Source of the DNA: Emiliania huxleyi CCMP1516
Taxonomy: Eukaryota > Haptophyta > Isochrysidales > Noelaerhabdaceae
Length of the DNA stretch: 64,000 nucleotides
Direction: 5' to 3'
Assembly: GCF_000372725.1 (NCBI RefSeq)
Contig: NW_005201025.1
Coordinates: forward strand, 111,150 to 175,149
Position numbers and translations under genes: made by a program. Positions 43,561 to 55,200 of this stretch are shown one piece after another (position 1 is the first letter of the stretch; each line of letters opens with the position of its first letter). Below the pieces are notes generated by a model. The model was given only the letters and a program-made list of their open reading frames with translations, had not been told where the DNA came from and did no database searches.

Positions 43561-43938
43561 TGGTTGTTGGCGGGCGCTCCGAAAGAAGAATTTTACAATT
43601 TCCGAAAGAAGAATTTACCGGCGAACGCCGGGATACGCGCGGCGGGGCTCCAAAAGAAAAATCCGTGGGACACATAACAGCTGTTATGATGCTCAGCGTG
43701 TCTCGCAGATTGGTTGTAAAATTCTCCAGGCTTCCAACTTTTTCCGGGGTATGGTATGGTACCCTCGCGGCCCAAAGGGTGGGGGGGTATGGTCCTGACC
43801 GCCCGAGGCCGGCAGCCGGGAGGCTGGGTCTGTCAGCAGGCGGGGGGGTATGGTCTCGAATTGCAGTACCATACCATGCAAAAAGTCCGAACCCAGAACA
43901 CGCATTTGCGCCAAAAATCGGGTGCACCACCTCGTCGC

Positions 43939-46900
43939 ATGCACTGCCCGTCCGTGCGCTGGCTCCTCCTCGGCCTTGCACTGGCGTTTGTGGCCCTGCA
44001 CATCTTCGACGCTCGCACTGTTGCGCCGGCGTCCGGGGCGGCCATGTCTCCTGACCTCGCCCGGCGAGCGCTCTCGCTGTACCGCATTGCCACCACCGCG
44101 TGGCCGGCGCGCTCCTTCGGATCGCACCGTGCGCGTCTGGTGCTCGACGCTCCCGGGGACATCGCGTGGGCGCGAGTCGAGTGGCGGCTGCCCGGCCTAC
44201 CGATGGCCAATCGCAAGCTCATCCTCGTCGACGAGAGGACCGGGAGCACCGTGCGCGGCGTGCATGTCGTGTCGGCGACCACGGAGGCGGCTGAGATCCT
44301 CTTCGACGCGTCGGACGAGCGCGGCGGCGGCGGCGGCGCCCGCCGAATCGCCCTCCGCCGGCCGCGGCGGCGGAACCAGCGTGACAGCTCCTACAGCTAT
44401 GACTACGACGCAGCCGGGGCGGAGGGCCGCCGCCGCCGCGGCTCGAGGAGGCTGATGTGGCGCCCGCGCGGTGCGCCGTGCGGCTGCAGCGGCTACAGCA
44501 ACGCGCACGGCTACGGCTCCTCGTGCAAGGCGTGGGAGTCGCACCTCGACCCTGTTCACAGCTGCGGGTGTGAAGAGACGCTGTTCACAGTAGGCGTGGG
44601 AGTCGCACCTCGACCCGCAGCAGGTGCCGTGGTGCTACGTGTCCGCGGCGTGCGGCGCGCCAGACGTGCGGCGCGGCTCGTTCGGCGAGCGGTTTGTCGA
44701 CTGTACGGCGGAGGGCGAGGAGGAGGAGGAGGAGGGCGAGGAGGAGGAGGAGGAGGAAGAGGAGGAGGAGGAGGAGGAGGGCGAGGGGAGTTATGATGCG
44801 AGCTACGACGGCGACGAGGATAGCCACGGCGCCACGCAGAGCACGCCGCGGGCGGGCGGCACGTACAGCTACGACTACTCATACGACGAGGAGCACCCGG
44901 TCCGCGCGTGGGCCCCTCGGCGCGAGCCCGGGTGCGGCTGCAGCGGCTACAGCAACGCGCACGGCTACGGCTCCTCGTGCAAGGCGTGGGAGTCAATCCT
45001 CGACCCTGTTCACAGCTGCGGGTGTGAAGAGACGCTGTTCACAGTAGGCGTGGGAGTCGCACCTCGACCCTGTTCACAGCTGCGGGTGTGAAGAGACGCT
45101 GTTCACAGTAGGCGTGGGAGTCGCACCTCGACCCTGTTCACAGCTGCGGGTGTGAAGAGACGCTGTTCACAGTAGGCGTGGGAGTCGCACCTCGACCCTG
45201 TTCACAGCTGCGGGTGTGAAGAGACGCTGTTCACAGTAGGCGTGGGAGTCGCACCTCGACCCTGTTCACAGCTGCGGGTGTGAAGAGACGCTGTTCACAG
45301 TAGGCGTGGGAGTCGCACCTCGACCCTGTTCACAGCTGCGGGTGTGAAGAGACGCTGTTCACAGTAGGCGTGGGAGTCGCACCTCGACCCTGTTCACAGC
45401 TGCGGGTGTGAAGAGACGCTGTTCACAGTAGGCGTGGGAGTCGCACCTCGACCCGCTGCAGGTGCCGTGGTGCTATGTGTCCGCGGCGTGCGGCGCGCCA
45501 GACGTGCGGCGCGGCTCGTACTCGGAGGCCTACCTGGACTGCACCCCAGTCCGCGACCCGAGGCCCGCCACCGCACGACGCCTCTCAACCGCCCGCGGCC
45601 GCCGCCTACCCGCTGCACGCTCTCCCGTGCGACCACGCGTCCACGACATGTCCACGCCATGCCCCATAGGCCGCCGCTACCTGCTCTACTACCTCCCGTA
45701 CGACGATACGCCCTGCGTCACAGGCCCCTCCATGCCACTCCGTGCGCCTCGCGCTTGTCGCCACGACGTCCACGACGTGTCCGGGACATGTCCTCGTTAG
45801 GCCCCGCCTCCTCGTGCGCGTCGCGCTACTACGAAGCCGGCGACTCGTACGAGTCGCGCGGCTCGCGCCACTTCCGGCGGCGCGCAAAGGCGCTCGCCGG
45901 CCGCGCGGGGTGGCGGTCGCGCGTGGCGCGCGCGCGGGTTGCGCAGTTTGAGGCGTCCGACTGAGAAGGACGGCTTCCGGCCGGCGGGCGGTCGACACCA
46001 GTCTGGACTCGTCAGCGATGTGTTAGGCCCGGACCGAGAAGGACGCGTTTCACCCGATGGAGGTGGCGGCGAGCGCAGCGGAGACGGAGGCGGTTCGAGC
46101 GCGTTGCGCCGCGAGCCGGCGGCCGGCGCTGGTTTGGGCGGAGGGGAGGCGACGGACAGCCGCGATCTGGCCGAGATCTCGCCTCGTTGCAGTCGGACCG
46201 CCCGGGTGTCCGAGGGGGGGAGGGGAGGCGACCACACGACCCGCTCGGGCGCAATGCACTCAGTGTTGGTTGAGCCAGATGGGTCGATACCCCCCCCCCC
46301 CCCAACTCTCCGGACCGGTCGCATCGCACAATGGGATGTCGTGCCGGTGGTCTAGTGGAGTAGAGCAGAAATCTGGTAGGCGGTACCCGATCCGGATGCT
46401 CGACCGGCTGCCGCTGCGTTGGCTGGGCAGGGGCGTGGCGCCGCCCAACGCGACGGCCTTCCGCGGCGAGGCGAGCCGCGGGGAGTTCTTTGTCTTTCAG
46501 CTGGGCGAGCACGCGCCACTCCGCCCCAATTGCACGGCGGCTGCCACCGGGGAGGAGACCTAGCGTGAGCTTGTGTTTAGGCGTGCACGCGCCACTCCGC
46601 CCCCTGCAGCTGCTGCCCTCGTGGACGGGGCTCGCGATGGGAGGCCGCCCAGCCACGCGGAGCAGCAGCGGCGGCGGCAGTAGCGGCAGCGGCAGCGGCA
46701 CGCGACGAGGCAGCGGCGGCGGCGGCGGCGGCGGCGGCAGCAGCAGCGGTAGCGGCAGCAGCGGCGGCGGCAGCGGCGGCAGCGAGCTTCCTGCTGTGAA
46801 CAGGCGCCTTGTCCGGCACTCCGCCACGCACCGTCTGTGAACGGCGTCTCATCACACCTCTCTGCTGTGAATAGGCAGCGAGCTTCCTGCGTGGCGGTTG

Positions 46901-49900
46901 CGGTGCATCAACACGCCGAACGGCTCCGCGCAGGCGGAGGGCGGCATTCGCGTCGCGGCAGGAGGGGTGCAGCGCCTCTGTTTCGGTGCCGGCGTGCCGC
47001 GCGCAGGCTGGGACATGTGCATGTCCGGGACCACATCCGGTAGGTGCAGCCCCTCTGGTTCGGTCTCGACGTGCCGCCCGGCGCCAGGCCGGGTACATAC
47101 AGCGGGACAGTGAGCGTATCGACGGTGCTGGCGGCCGGCGCACCCTCGGAGCGAGGCGCGCCGGCACGCAGGTGGAGGGAGGGGAGCATCGGTGGGCGTG
47201 CGGTGATCGCCCCTTCCTCATCGTCGGCTCACTCACTCGCAGGTGGACGGAGGGCGCTTGTGACCACGCGTGAGTACTCACTTTTGAGTAGCAGTGACAC
47301 GGCGGCGCCGCAGGTGGACGGAGAGCGTGTCGGTGTCGGTGTCGGTGTCTGCAGAGCTGGCCGTGCAGCGCGGCGACAACGAGCTGTGGCGCCACTCGCG
47401 GCTGCGCTGGCTCGACTCGACGGCGGGGGAGGGGGCGGTCGGCACGTCGGCCGCACACGGCGCCGCGCACCGCAGCCGCGGGGATGTGTGGGAGCCGATC
47501 CGCCTCGACGCGTCTTCGCTCAGCCTCGCCGCGTCGGGCCGCCCGCGCGACTTGCGCCGCCGCGTCTTTAGCGCGTCGTCTGCCTCCACCCACAGCGCGG
47601 CCCCTCTCTAGGCCGCCGCACCCTCCGCCTCACGCGGCGCGGCCTGCCCGCTTCGCTCTCTGTCGGGGCGGTCGAGCTGCTGGCGGCGCCCGTGCAGCTC
47701 CGGCTGCATGCGGACGGCGGGGGCGGGGGAGGGGTCCGCGAGATGCGCTGGGCGCCGTCGGGGGCGCCGGCCTTCACGAGGACCGCCTCGGGGGGCGTGG
47801 AGTGGGCCTCGTCGGGCGCGCTGTCGGCCGGCGAGATGGGGGCGGTGCCGGATGGCTGCAGGGGCCTCATTGTCGAGGTGGCGTGGCGAGCGGCAAGACG
47901 GGCGGCGGCTCGTCCACGCCGCGCCGTCTGAGACGCGTGTGCGACCACACGCCCCGCAGGTGCGCGGCGAGCTGCAGACGGACGGGCTCGCCCAGCTCGG
48001 CCTCACTCTCGCCGTGCCGCCCGGCGCGAGGGGCGGCGACGGCCAACCGCACGCCGGCTGCGCCCTCTCCGACGTACAGCTGGCCGTGCCGCTGCGCGAG
48101 GCGGCGACGAGGCTGATGAATGGGTTCGACGTCAAGGGCGGCCCGAGGCCGTCCGAGGTGGACTTCAAGTGGGACGACCCCGTCGAGCACCGCACGCGCG
48201 GGCTCAACTGCCGTGTCTGGCTGGGAGGGCCTGACGCGGGCGTGCAGCTCAACCTGCAGGGCGTCGAGCAGGTCGCCTCCCCTCCTCCCCTCCNNNNNNN
48301 NNNNNNNNNNNNNNNNNNNNNNNNNNNNNNNNNNNNNNNNNNNNNNNNNNNNNNNNNNNNNNNNNNNNNNNNNNNNNNNNNNNNNNNNNNNNNACCGCCC
48401 CCAGGGGGATCAAAAAAGCAAGTTTCTGAGGAGAGAGGGCCTCAGAAGGGGGGTGAGAAATCCACACCCCACAGGGGGGAAGGAAGGGTGAAGTCTACAC
48501 AATTTTACACATAATATTATAGATTTATTACCAATATTACACCTCCCACCAGACCTTACCGTTGTTTCACTATGTTCCCAATTTTCTTTCCCCACCTTCT
48601 TTCCCTAACCCCCCTTTTTTCCCGGGAAAATCCCCCTCCTCTTTTGGAGGTGGCCCCCCCCCCCCCCCCCCCTTCCCCCGGCAGGCCAAGTTGGCGGCGA
48701 GCTCGCACTGCGGCCAGGACGACGCGGGCGTGCTGCGCTGCGACGACCTGGGCGACGCGCAGTACAACGTCGCGCTCGGCTCTGTAGTGTGGCGGAACCG
48801 CAACCGCGGCGGCGCCACAATCCGCGTGGAGCCGGCGCGGCGGCAGGTTGCGCGGCGGCTGCGGCTGGCCTCGGGCGACGCCGGAGCGGTTGCGATGCTG
48901 GTAGTGCACACTGGCCGGCTCGTCGTCGCGGTCGGCAGCGCCGTGACGCTGCCTGTGCGGCTGCTGCTGACCCCAGTGCGGGGCGGCGGCGAGCCTCGCG
49001 TGGCCGACTTTGCCACCCGCTACTTCCACATGCAGCGGCACACTACCGTCCAGCAGGCGGTGGCGTCGGCTCCAAAGCCGTGGATTGTCCTCCACCAAGG
49101 CAACCAGCTCAACCCATACATCAACTACCCCTTCCTCACCGTCGATGCGCTGCGCAAGTACGTGGCCGAGGCGCACGCCGCTGGAGCACGCGTCAAGCTC
49201 TACTACACCGTGCGCGAGCTCTCCGCCTCCGCGGCGGAGTTCTGGGCGCCGCGCCGCAGCGGCGGGCGAGGGGGAGGAGCGGGGACTCGGCCCGAGCGGA
49301 GGAGGTGCTCCGGTAGGCGCTTCGCTCGCTCGGCGGGGAGGTGATCGTGCCGAGCAAGTCCGAGGGGGGGCACGCCTGGCTGCAGGAGCACGTGCGCTCA
49401 AACTATTCGGCCGCGTGGCACGAGCGGCTCGCCGACGGCGAGGTGGACGCGTCGGTGCACACGCCCGCCTTTACGACCCGGTGGGACAACTACTGGCTCG
49501 AGGGCATCCTGTGGCTCGTGCGGAACGTCGACATCGACGGCATCTACCTCGACGGCGCGCCGTACGAGCGCTCGGTGCTGCGCCGCCTCCGCGCCGCCCT
49601 CGAGCCTCTCACCGCCCAGCGCGCCGACCCGTTCTTGCTCGACTTGCACGCGTCGTGCTATGGCAACCCGCACCTGCCGTACGCGGAGCTCTACCCGTAC
49701 ATCGACTCGGTCTGGTTCGGCGAGCAGTGCGACTACGCGTCGTACTCGCCGGAGCAGTGGCTCGCCGAGGTGTCGGGCATCCCCTTTGGCGTGCCGGGCC
49801 AGGTCCTCGGCAACAACCGCGAGCAGTGGCGCGCGCTCGTCTTTGGGATGACCTGCCGCATCTACCCCGACCCGCACACCTGCAACCCGCGCCCTCTCTG

Positions 49901-50121
49901 GGCGGCGCTCGACGCGCTCGGCCTGCGCAGCCCGCGCATGGTCGGCTGGTGGGAGCGGGAGCCGCTCGTCGACGTGCTCGGCCCCGATGCCGAGCGCGTC
50001 CGCGCGACCCTCTTCGCCTCGGCGGGGTCGATCGCGATCGCCGTGGCGAGCTGGTCGGCCTCCGAGGTGCGGTTTGCCCTCCGCGTCGACTGGCGGCGGC
50101 TCGCCTCTCTCGGGCTGCTCT

Positions 50122-50154
<33 letters not shown>

Positions 50155-50357
50155 ACCAGCACGCGCAGCTCGTCGCGCCGGCCATCGATGGCTTCCAGCA
50201 GGCCGGCTCGTGGGCGGCGACGGCCTGGCTCTCGCTGCAGCCGAGGGGGAGCGGGACAGGCGAGGGGCTGCTGCTCCAGGTGCGTCCCGAGGGCTCCGCA
50301 GGCAAGCGGCGGAGGCTGGGTTGGGCGTGGGGAAAGAGCTTGCTTGGGAGGAGGTGA
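43939..50357 (+). CDS. Membrane-anchored glycoside-hydrolase-like protein (GH123/DUF4091-type), many introns
   Basis: A probable secreted-side carbohydrate-active enzyme. ATG 43939 begins MHCPSVRWLLLGLALAFVAL, a signal anchor. A beta-rich N-domain follows: RKLILVDERTGSTVRGVHVV, LLYYLPYDD, RTEKDAFHPMEV, RYPIRMLDRLPLRWLG, GEFFVFQLGVHAPLRP, LRCINTPNGSAQAEGG, VQPLWFGLDVPPGARPGTYS, RHSRLRWLDST, VDFKWDDP, VWLGGPDAGVQLNLQG. After the gap, a TIM-barrel-like part has IVLHQGNQLNPYINYPF, VKLYYTVRELSASAAEFWA, GIYLDGAPYERS, YIDSVWFGEQCDYASYS and SGIPFGVPGQVL, ending at TGA 50355-50357. Two Cys-rich segments (CGCSGYSNAHGYGSSCKAWE ... PWCYVSAACG, 44482-44680 and 44934-45510) are inserted in the N-domain around an acidic stretch. 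Introns fixed by frame: 44530-44593, 44984-45431, 45953-46026, 46505-46580, 46779-46874, 46977-47043, 47172-47313, 47556-47611, 47878-47959, 49246-49316. Catalytic residues and substrate are not established. Confidence 0.65.
44984..45431 (+). repeat. Seven tandem copies of a 64-bp intron unit
   Basis: Units start at 44984, 45048, 45112, 45176, 45240, 45304 and 45368. Each begins GCGTGGGAGTC and ends CTGTTCACAGTAG. The identical unit occurs once at 44530-44593. In each case the exon after the array begins with the same GCGTGGGAGTCGC, so every unit on its own could be spliced as a GC-AG intron. Confidence 0.95.
48294..48393. other. Assembly gap (100 N) inside the glycoside-hydrolase-like gene
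   Basis: Exactly 100 N. The flanks (48270-48293, and 48394-48690 with long C runs) do not read as protein, so the gap probably lies in an intron. Confidence 0.99.
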
Positions 50358-50671
50358 GATTGGGAGACAGCACACAGGCGGTACAAACCCCATGTAGCGC
50401 CGTAAAATCCCGCAATTGCGTGACGACTACTAGTCTCTTCTACTTATACGCTATATGACTCTTCTGCATACACAACTCAAAATAGAGGCGAGGTGTGAGA
50501 GAGGGCGCAGGCGAGGTGCGGTGCGCCGTCGCGGACCGGGCGCCGGCGCGGTCCGGGCCAGCCGACCTGGGCCAGGAGGGAGGCACAGGTGTGCGGCGCG
50601 CGGCGGTGTTGCGGTGTGACCGCTCATGCGAAGATGCCTCCCTGCCGACCCGGCGGCGGCACTACACCGCA
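50358..50671. other. Intergenic between convergent genes
   Basis: A short 3' region of two convergent genes. No gene is seen. Confidence 0.5.
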
Positions 50672-51744
50672 TCACCCAGCAGCACCGGAGGCGGTACGGG
50701 CGCGATCGCCTCGTGCGCCATCTCCTCGCGCACGTCGAGCCAGCCGAGGCAGCCGAGGCAGGCGCTCCAGAGTGGGCAGCCCGGCAACAGAGAGAAGACC
50801 CTGCCGAAGCGGCGCGCCCCCCCGCGGCCGATGAGGTGTATCCCCGCCTGCGCCGTGATGTGTTGGCTGAGAGTGTGCGGCCGCAGAGAATGAGTTCAGC
50901 AGGGCAGCGCCGACGACGGGAGCCTTGCGTTGGCTCGCAGCACATGAAGTTCGAACAGTGCCACAGTGTCGGCATCTACAAGCGGCCGCCACAATGCATC
51001 CGACGAGGAGAGACAGGAGCCCGACCGAGATGAAGGTCAGGCCGATAGCCATTAGTGCACCTTCGTTGTTTCTCATCGACTGCGTGTCCGGGTGCACCTT
51101 GATGACGAGCGCGAGCCTGTTTGTGACGGATTGCTGACGTCATATCGCTGTCGCAGAATGAGGCGCGGTTGCCCTCTGAATGCAGGTCTCACCCACCGGC
51201 GAGCAGCCCGAAGCCGATGATGATCAGGCAAACCGCGGCGCAGACCTGTGGAGAGAGGGGTCGTCCTGTCCGTCGAGCGAACCGAGGGGTCGGTGTGAGC
51301 GTGGCCCACCTGGGTCCCAGAACGGACCGCGAGGGCGACGCGAGGCAGGTCCGGCTTGAAGAGGACGGGCGGCTGCTTCTTGACCACAACGTTCGTCCAC
51401 GGGGCCTTGCAGATGGTGCACGACGGCCTGCCCGCTCTCAGATACGGGGGCTGCTCATAGTGTAGGTCAATCAGCGTTTGCTGGCAGGCAAGGTGAATCG
51501 CGCTACCGCCGGGATACGCGGCGGAGCTGCAGGCGCAAATGTTGGTGATGCCTCCTGGCTGCAGGCAGACGTAGCAGACGTAGCAGTCTGGGATAGCGGC
51601 CGTCTCAGCGGTCACGACAGCGATCGCCACGTCGGGTTCACCGTCCATGGCGGTCTCCAGTGCTGCCCGTCGAGAAAACGCCGGGCGCGCGCGAGCACCG
51701 TCCCAACTTGGAGTTCGGGATGCGTCCATTTCGGGAGCGTCCAT
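50672..51744 (-). CDS. RING-CH (MARCH-type) E3 ligase with membrane helices
   Basis: The ATG at 51744 (minus) gives MDAPEMDASRTPSWDGARAR, then the RING-CH core: CYVCLQPGGITNICAC, SAIHLACQQTLIDLHYEQPP and CTICKAPWTN, i.e. CxxC, CxC, HxxC, CxxC with His in the fourth position as in RINGv domains. The next exon has VCAAVCLIIIGFGLLAGG and the last GALMAIGLTFISVGLLSLLV with VGCIVAAACRC, giving two membrane helices. MARCH proteins ubiquitinate membrane proteins from the membrane (family knowledge). The basic C-terminal tail has no domain. Two introns, near 51250-51310 and 51110-51190, are inferred from frame changes; borders are approximate. A (CT)n array lies just upstream. Confidence 0.7.
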
Positions 51745-51789
51745 TTCCGTGCGATCTCCTTTTCTCTCACAGGTTAAAATGAACTTCTC

Positions 51790-51799
51790 TCCCTCTCTC

Positions 51800-51861
<62 letters not shown>
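51790..51861. repeat. (CT)n microsatellite
   Basis: Dinucleotide array with one interruption, 45 bp upstream of the RING-CH start on the minus strand. Confidence 0.95.
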
Positions 51862-51866
<5 letters not shown>

Positions 51867-52247
51867 GCAAGAGCACTGCGCCTTTTTCGGACTTCGTTCG
51901 TTCGGCCCGACTCGCGGCGGACGCCGGCTTTCGGAAACGAAGATTTTTTATGGAGCCGCTCTGCGCGGTTGGTTGGTTGGGATACAGTGTCGTTCGGCAG
52001 CGTAGCTGCTCTCGCACCGTCAGTCTGCTCACCCGAAGCTGCTGAGTGGCATTAAGTCGCCCGTACAGCTCGTCCCAGCGCTCCCGGGCGGCAGCGACGA
52101 TGGCTTTGAGGGGTGGCATGGCGTACGCGCGCGCGTATAGAGTACGCGAAAACGCGTACGCTGAGGTTTCAGATGCAATCGCAATCGCCGAGGTGTGGAG
52201 TGCCGGCAAGGACGACGGGTGCATGGTTGACAGCCAGCGGAGACGCG

Positions 52248-55200
52248 ATGCATCGGACAGCAATTTTCCTATGCCTGCTCGCCACTGCGGGCGGAGTACA
52301 ACCGAAGAGCAACCGGTACACGGCGGACGAGAGCGTGCTAGTCCGGCCGGGCAATCTGTCGCCGGCGGCGGAGCGGGCGTCGAGCAGCGTCGTGGCAGTC
52401 TCCGATCAAGTGGTGGCAGCGGCTGAGCGAGGCGACGAGGCGGAGGTGCTGGCGTGGCTCGGCGGCGGCGGGCGGGCCGATGCGACGTACGAGAGAGGAG
52501 AGGTGAGCGGCATCACGCTGCTGTTCGGCGCCGCCATGTACGGCCACGAGCGGGTGGTCGACCTGCTGCTGCAGCACGGGGCGGAGATCAACCTGCAAAC
52601 CAGCGACGGCAGCACCGCGCTGATGAGCGCCGTCAGCAACGGCCACGAGCGGGTGGTCGAGCTGCTGCTGCAGCGAGGCGCGGAGATCAACCTGCAGAAC
52701 AGCGACGGCAGCACCGCGCTGATGTACGCCGCCCGCAGCGGTCACGAGCGGGTGGTCGAGGTGCTGCTGCAGCACGGGGCAGAGATTAACCTGCAGGGCA
52801 GCAAGGTCACCGCGCTGATGGCCGCCGCCAACAAAGGCCACGAGCGGGTGGTCGAGCTGCTGCTGCAGCGAGGCGCGGAGATCGACAAGCAGAGCAGCGA
52901 CGGCGACAGCGCGCTGCTGTACGCCGCCCGCAGCGGCCACGAGCGGGTGGTTGACCTGCTACTGCAGCGCGGCGCGGAGATCAACCTGCAGACCAGCGAC
53001 AGCTTCACCGCGCTGATGCTCGCCGCCGCCCACGGCAAGGAGCGGTTGGTCGAGGTGCTGCTTCGGCACGGCGCAGAGGTCGACTTGCAGACCAGCGACA
53101 GCTACACCGCGCTGACGTGCGCCGCCGGCCAAGGCCACGAGCGGGTGGCCGAGCTGCTGCTGCGGCACGGCGCTGAGGTCGACTTGCAGCACAGCGCCGG
53201 TACCACCGCGCTGATGGACGCCGCCAGCCACGGCCACGAGCGGGTGGTCGACCTGCTGCTGCAGCGAGGAGCAGGGAATAACCTGCAGAGCAGCAACGGC
53301 GACACCGCGCTGATGCGCGCCGCCATCAACGGCCACGAGCGGGTGGTCGAGCTGCTGCTGCAGCACGGCGCTGAGGTCGACCTGCAGAACAGCGACGGCT
53401 TCACCGCGCTGAAGCTCGCTGCTAAGTACGGCCACGAGCGGGTGGTCGAGGTGCTGCTACGGCGCGGGTGGTTGCCAATGGCATTCTACTGGACGATTAT
53501 GCTTATTACTGCTGGCCTGACCCTGGTATACCTGACGATTACGGCCCTGGTGGTTTACGCCTGCAGCTTTCTATGGCGGTTGTTCTCCGAGCACGGTCGG
53601 AGGGGGCGCCCGCACTGGCTGCGTCGAACGGCGCGAGAGCGCGCCATGGCCTTGCTGTTTTCCGACATGACCGCGCTCTCCGGTTGGTGCTTCCGCGCTC
53701 ACTTGTTGTTTGCTTTCCTCCCCTGTGTGGTCTGGGGGTGGGCCAATACCTTGCTTCGGACTTTGGTGGGCGTTGTTCGGCCCTTGGATGCGAGAGCAGC
53801 GGAACCGGCGCGAGGCCAGCGAGGGCGGCAACGAAGGCGTGGGGGGGGTGCGGAGGCAGACGCTGAGGCGGAGGCGGCGCGAGAGTGCGCCCGGCTCGAG
53901 GAGAGGGCGAGGCAGGAGCAGCGAGAGGCGCGGCGAGCGGAGGCGGAGGCGGCCAAAGAGGCCAAGGATGCGAGGCGGCGAGAGGCGGAGCGCCGGGCGG
54001 CGGCGAAGGCGGCGGCGGCGGCCGAGGCCAACCGGCAGATGGCCAAGGCGCGCGATGCTGCGGAGAACCCTCCTGCGCCGGTGGAGCTGGGCGCCGAAGA
54101 GGTGTGTGAGTTGAGACAGGAGCCGTTGCCTCGCTGTTCCTCCCCAGCCACGGTTGCCGGCACGCCTCTGTAGGTGCTCAGTGCGCTCGAAGCGGCGGTG
54201 GAGGTTGGGCGCGGCGGCTTCGGCGTCGTCTATGCGGTTGAGCTGCCTTCGCTGCCGGGCTGGGGCCGCGTCGCCGTCAAGCGAGCCCTCTCAGGGGTGG
54301 ATGCGAGGGAGGTGATGGCCGAGGTGTCCAACTTGCGGAGGTGCGCGCACCGGGACGTATTGCCGCTACTCGGCTACTGCGGCGCGCCACGTGCGGCTTG
54401 CATCGTGACGGCGCTCATGCGAGGCGGCTCGCTCGATGACCACCTCCTGCTCTCGCCCGACGCGCGGGCGCGGCTGCAGAAGCTCGGCTTCAAGGGCACT
54501 CCGGGCCTGTCGTGGTCGCAACGACTCTCGGCGCTCTGCGACGCAGCGAGGGCGCTGGTGCACCTCCACTCGAACAGCATTCTCCACCGCGACGTGAAGA
54601 CGGCCAACATCCTGCTCGACGGCGCGCTGCTGCCGCTGCATACGGCGGGGGGCGATAGGCGCGTCTACCCCGAGATCACCCGAGATTGCCCTAGGTTGCT
54701 CCAGATCGCTCGAGAGCTCCACTGATTAGGCGCGTCTACCGCGCCTTCCTCTCCGATGTCGGTCTCGCCAAGGAGCGGGCGGGCGGCTCGATGACCATGG
54801 CGACCAATGCTACCAGCGCCTTCTACTCGACCGGCTTCGCGGACCCGAACTTCCTCGACTCGAACCAGCACTCGGCCAAGACGGACACGTACGGGCTCGG
54901 CATCTCGCTGCTGATGGCGTTGACGGGCGGCGAGCCGTCCAGAGGCCTCAGGAGCGCGTACGAGGACGACGTCTTGGACATGGTCGCTGGCAAGGAGGGC
55001 GCCGGCGGCGGGCTGCTGCATGCGGCGAGGCGGGCGGCCCACTGGCCTCAGGCGGCGACGCGAGAGCTGGTCAAGGCTGTGCACGGCCTCGTCTACGAGC
55101 GAAAGTCGCAACGCTTGCCTCTGCCAGAGGCGCTGGCGGCGTTCGAGGCGGCGTTGCGCTTCGGTGGCGATGACGACGGTGGCGCGGATGCTGGAGCGGC

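Noticed and set aside
46335..46400. TGGTCTAGTGG box-A-like sequence suggesting a tRNA
   Set aside because: No box B or acceptor pairing follows, and the stretch lies in an intron of the glycoside-hydrolase-like gene.
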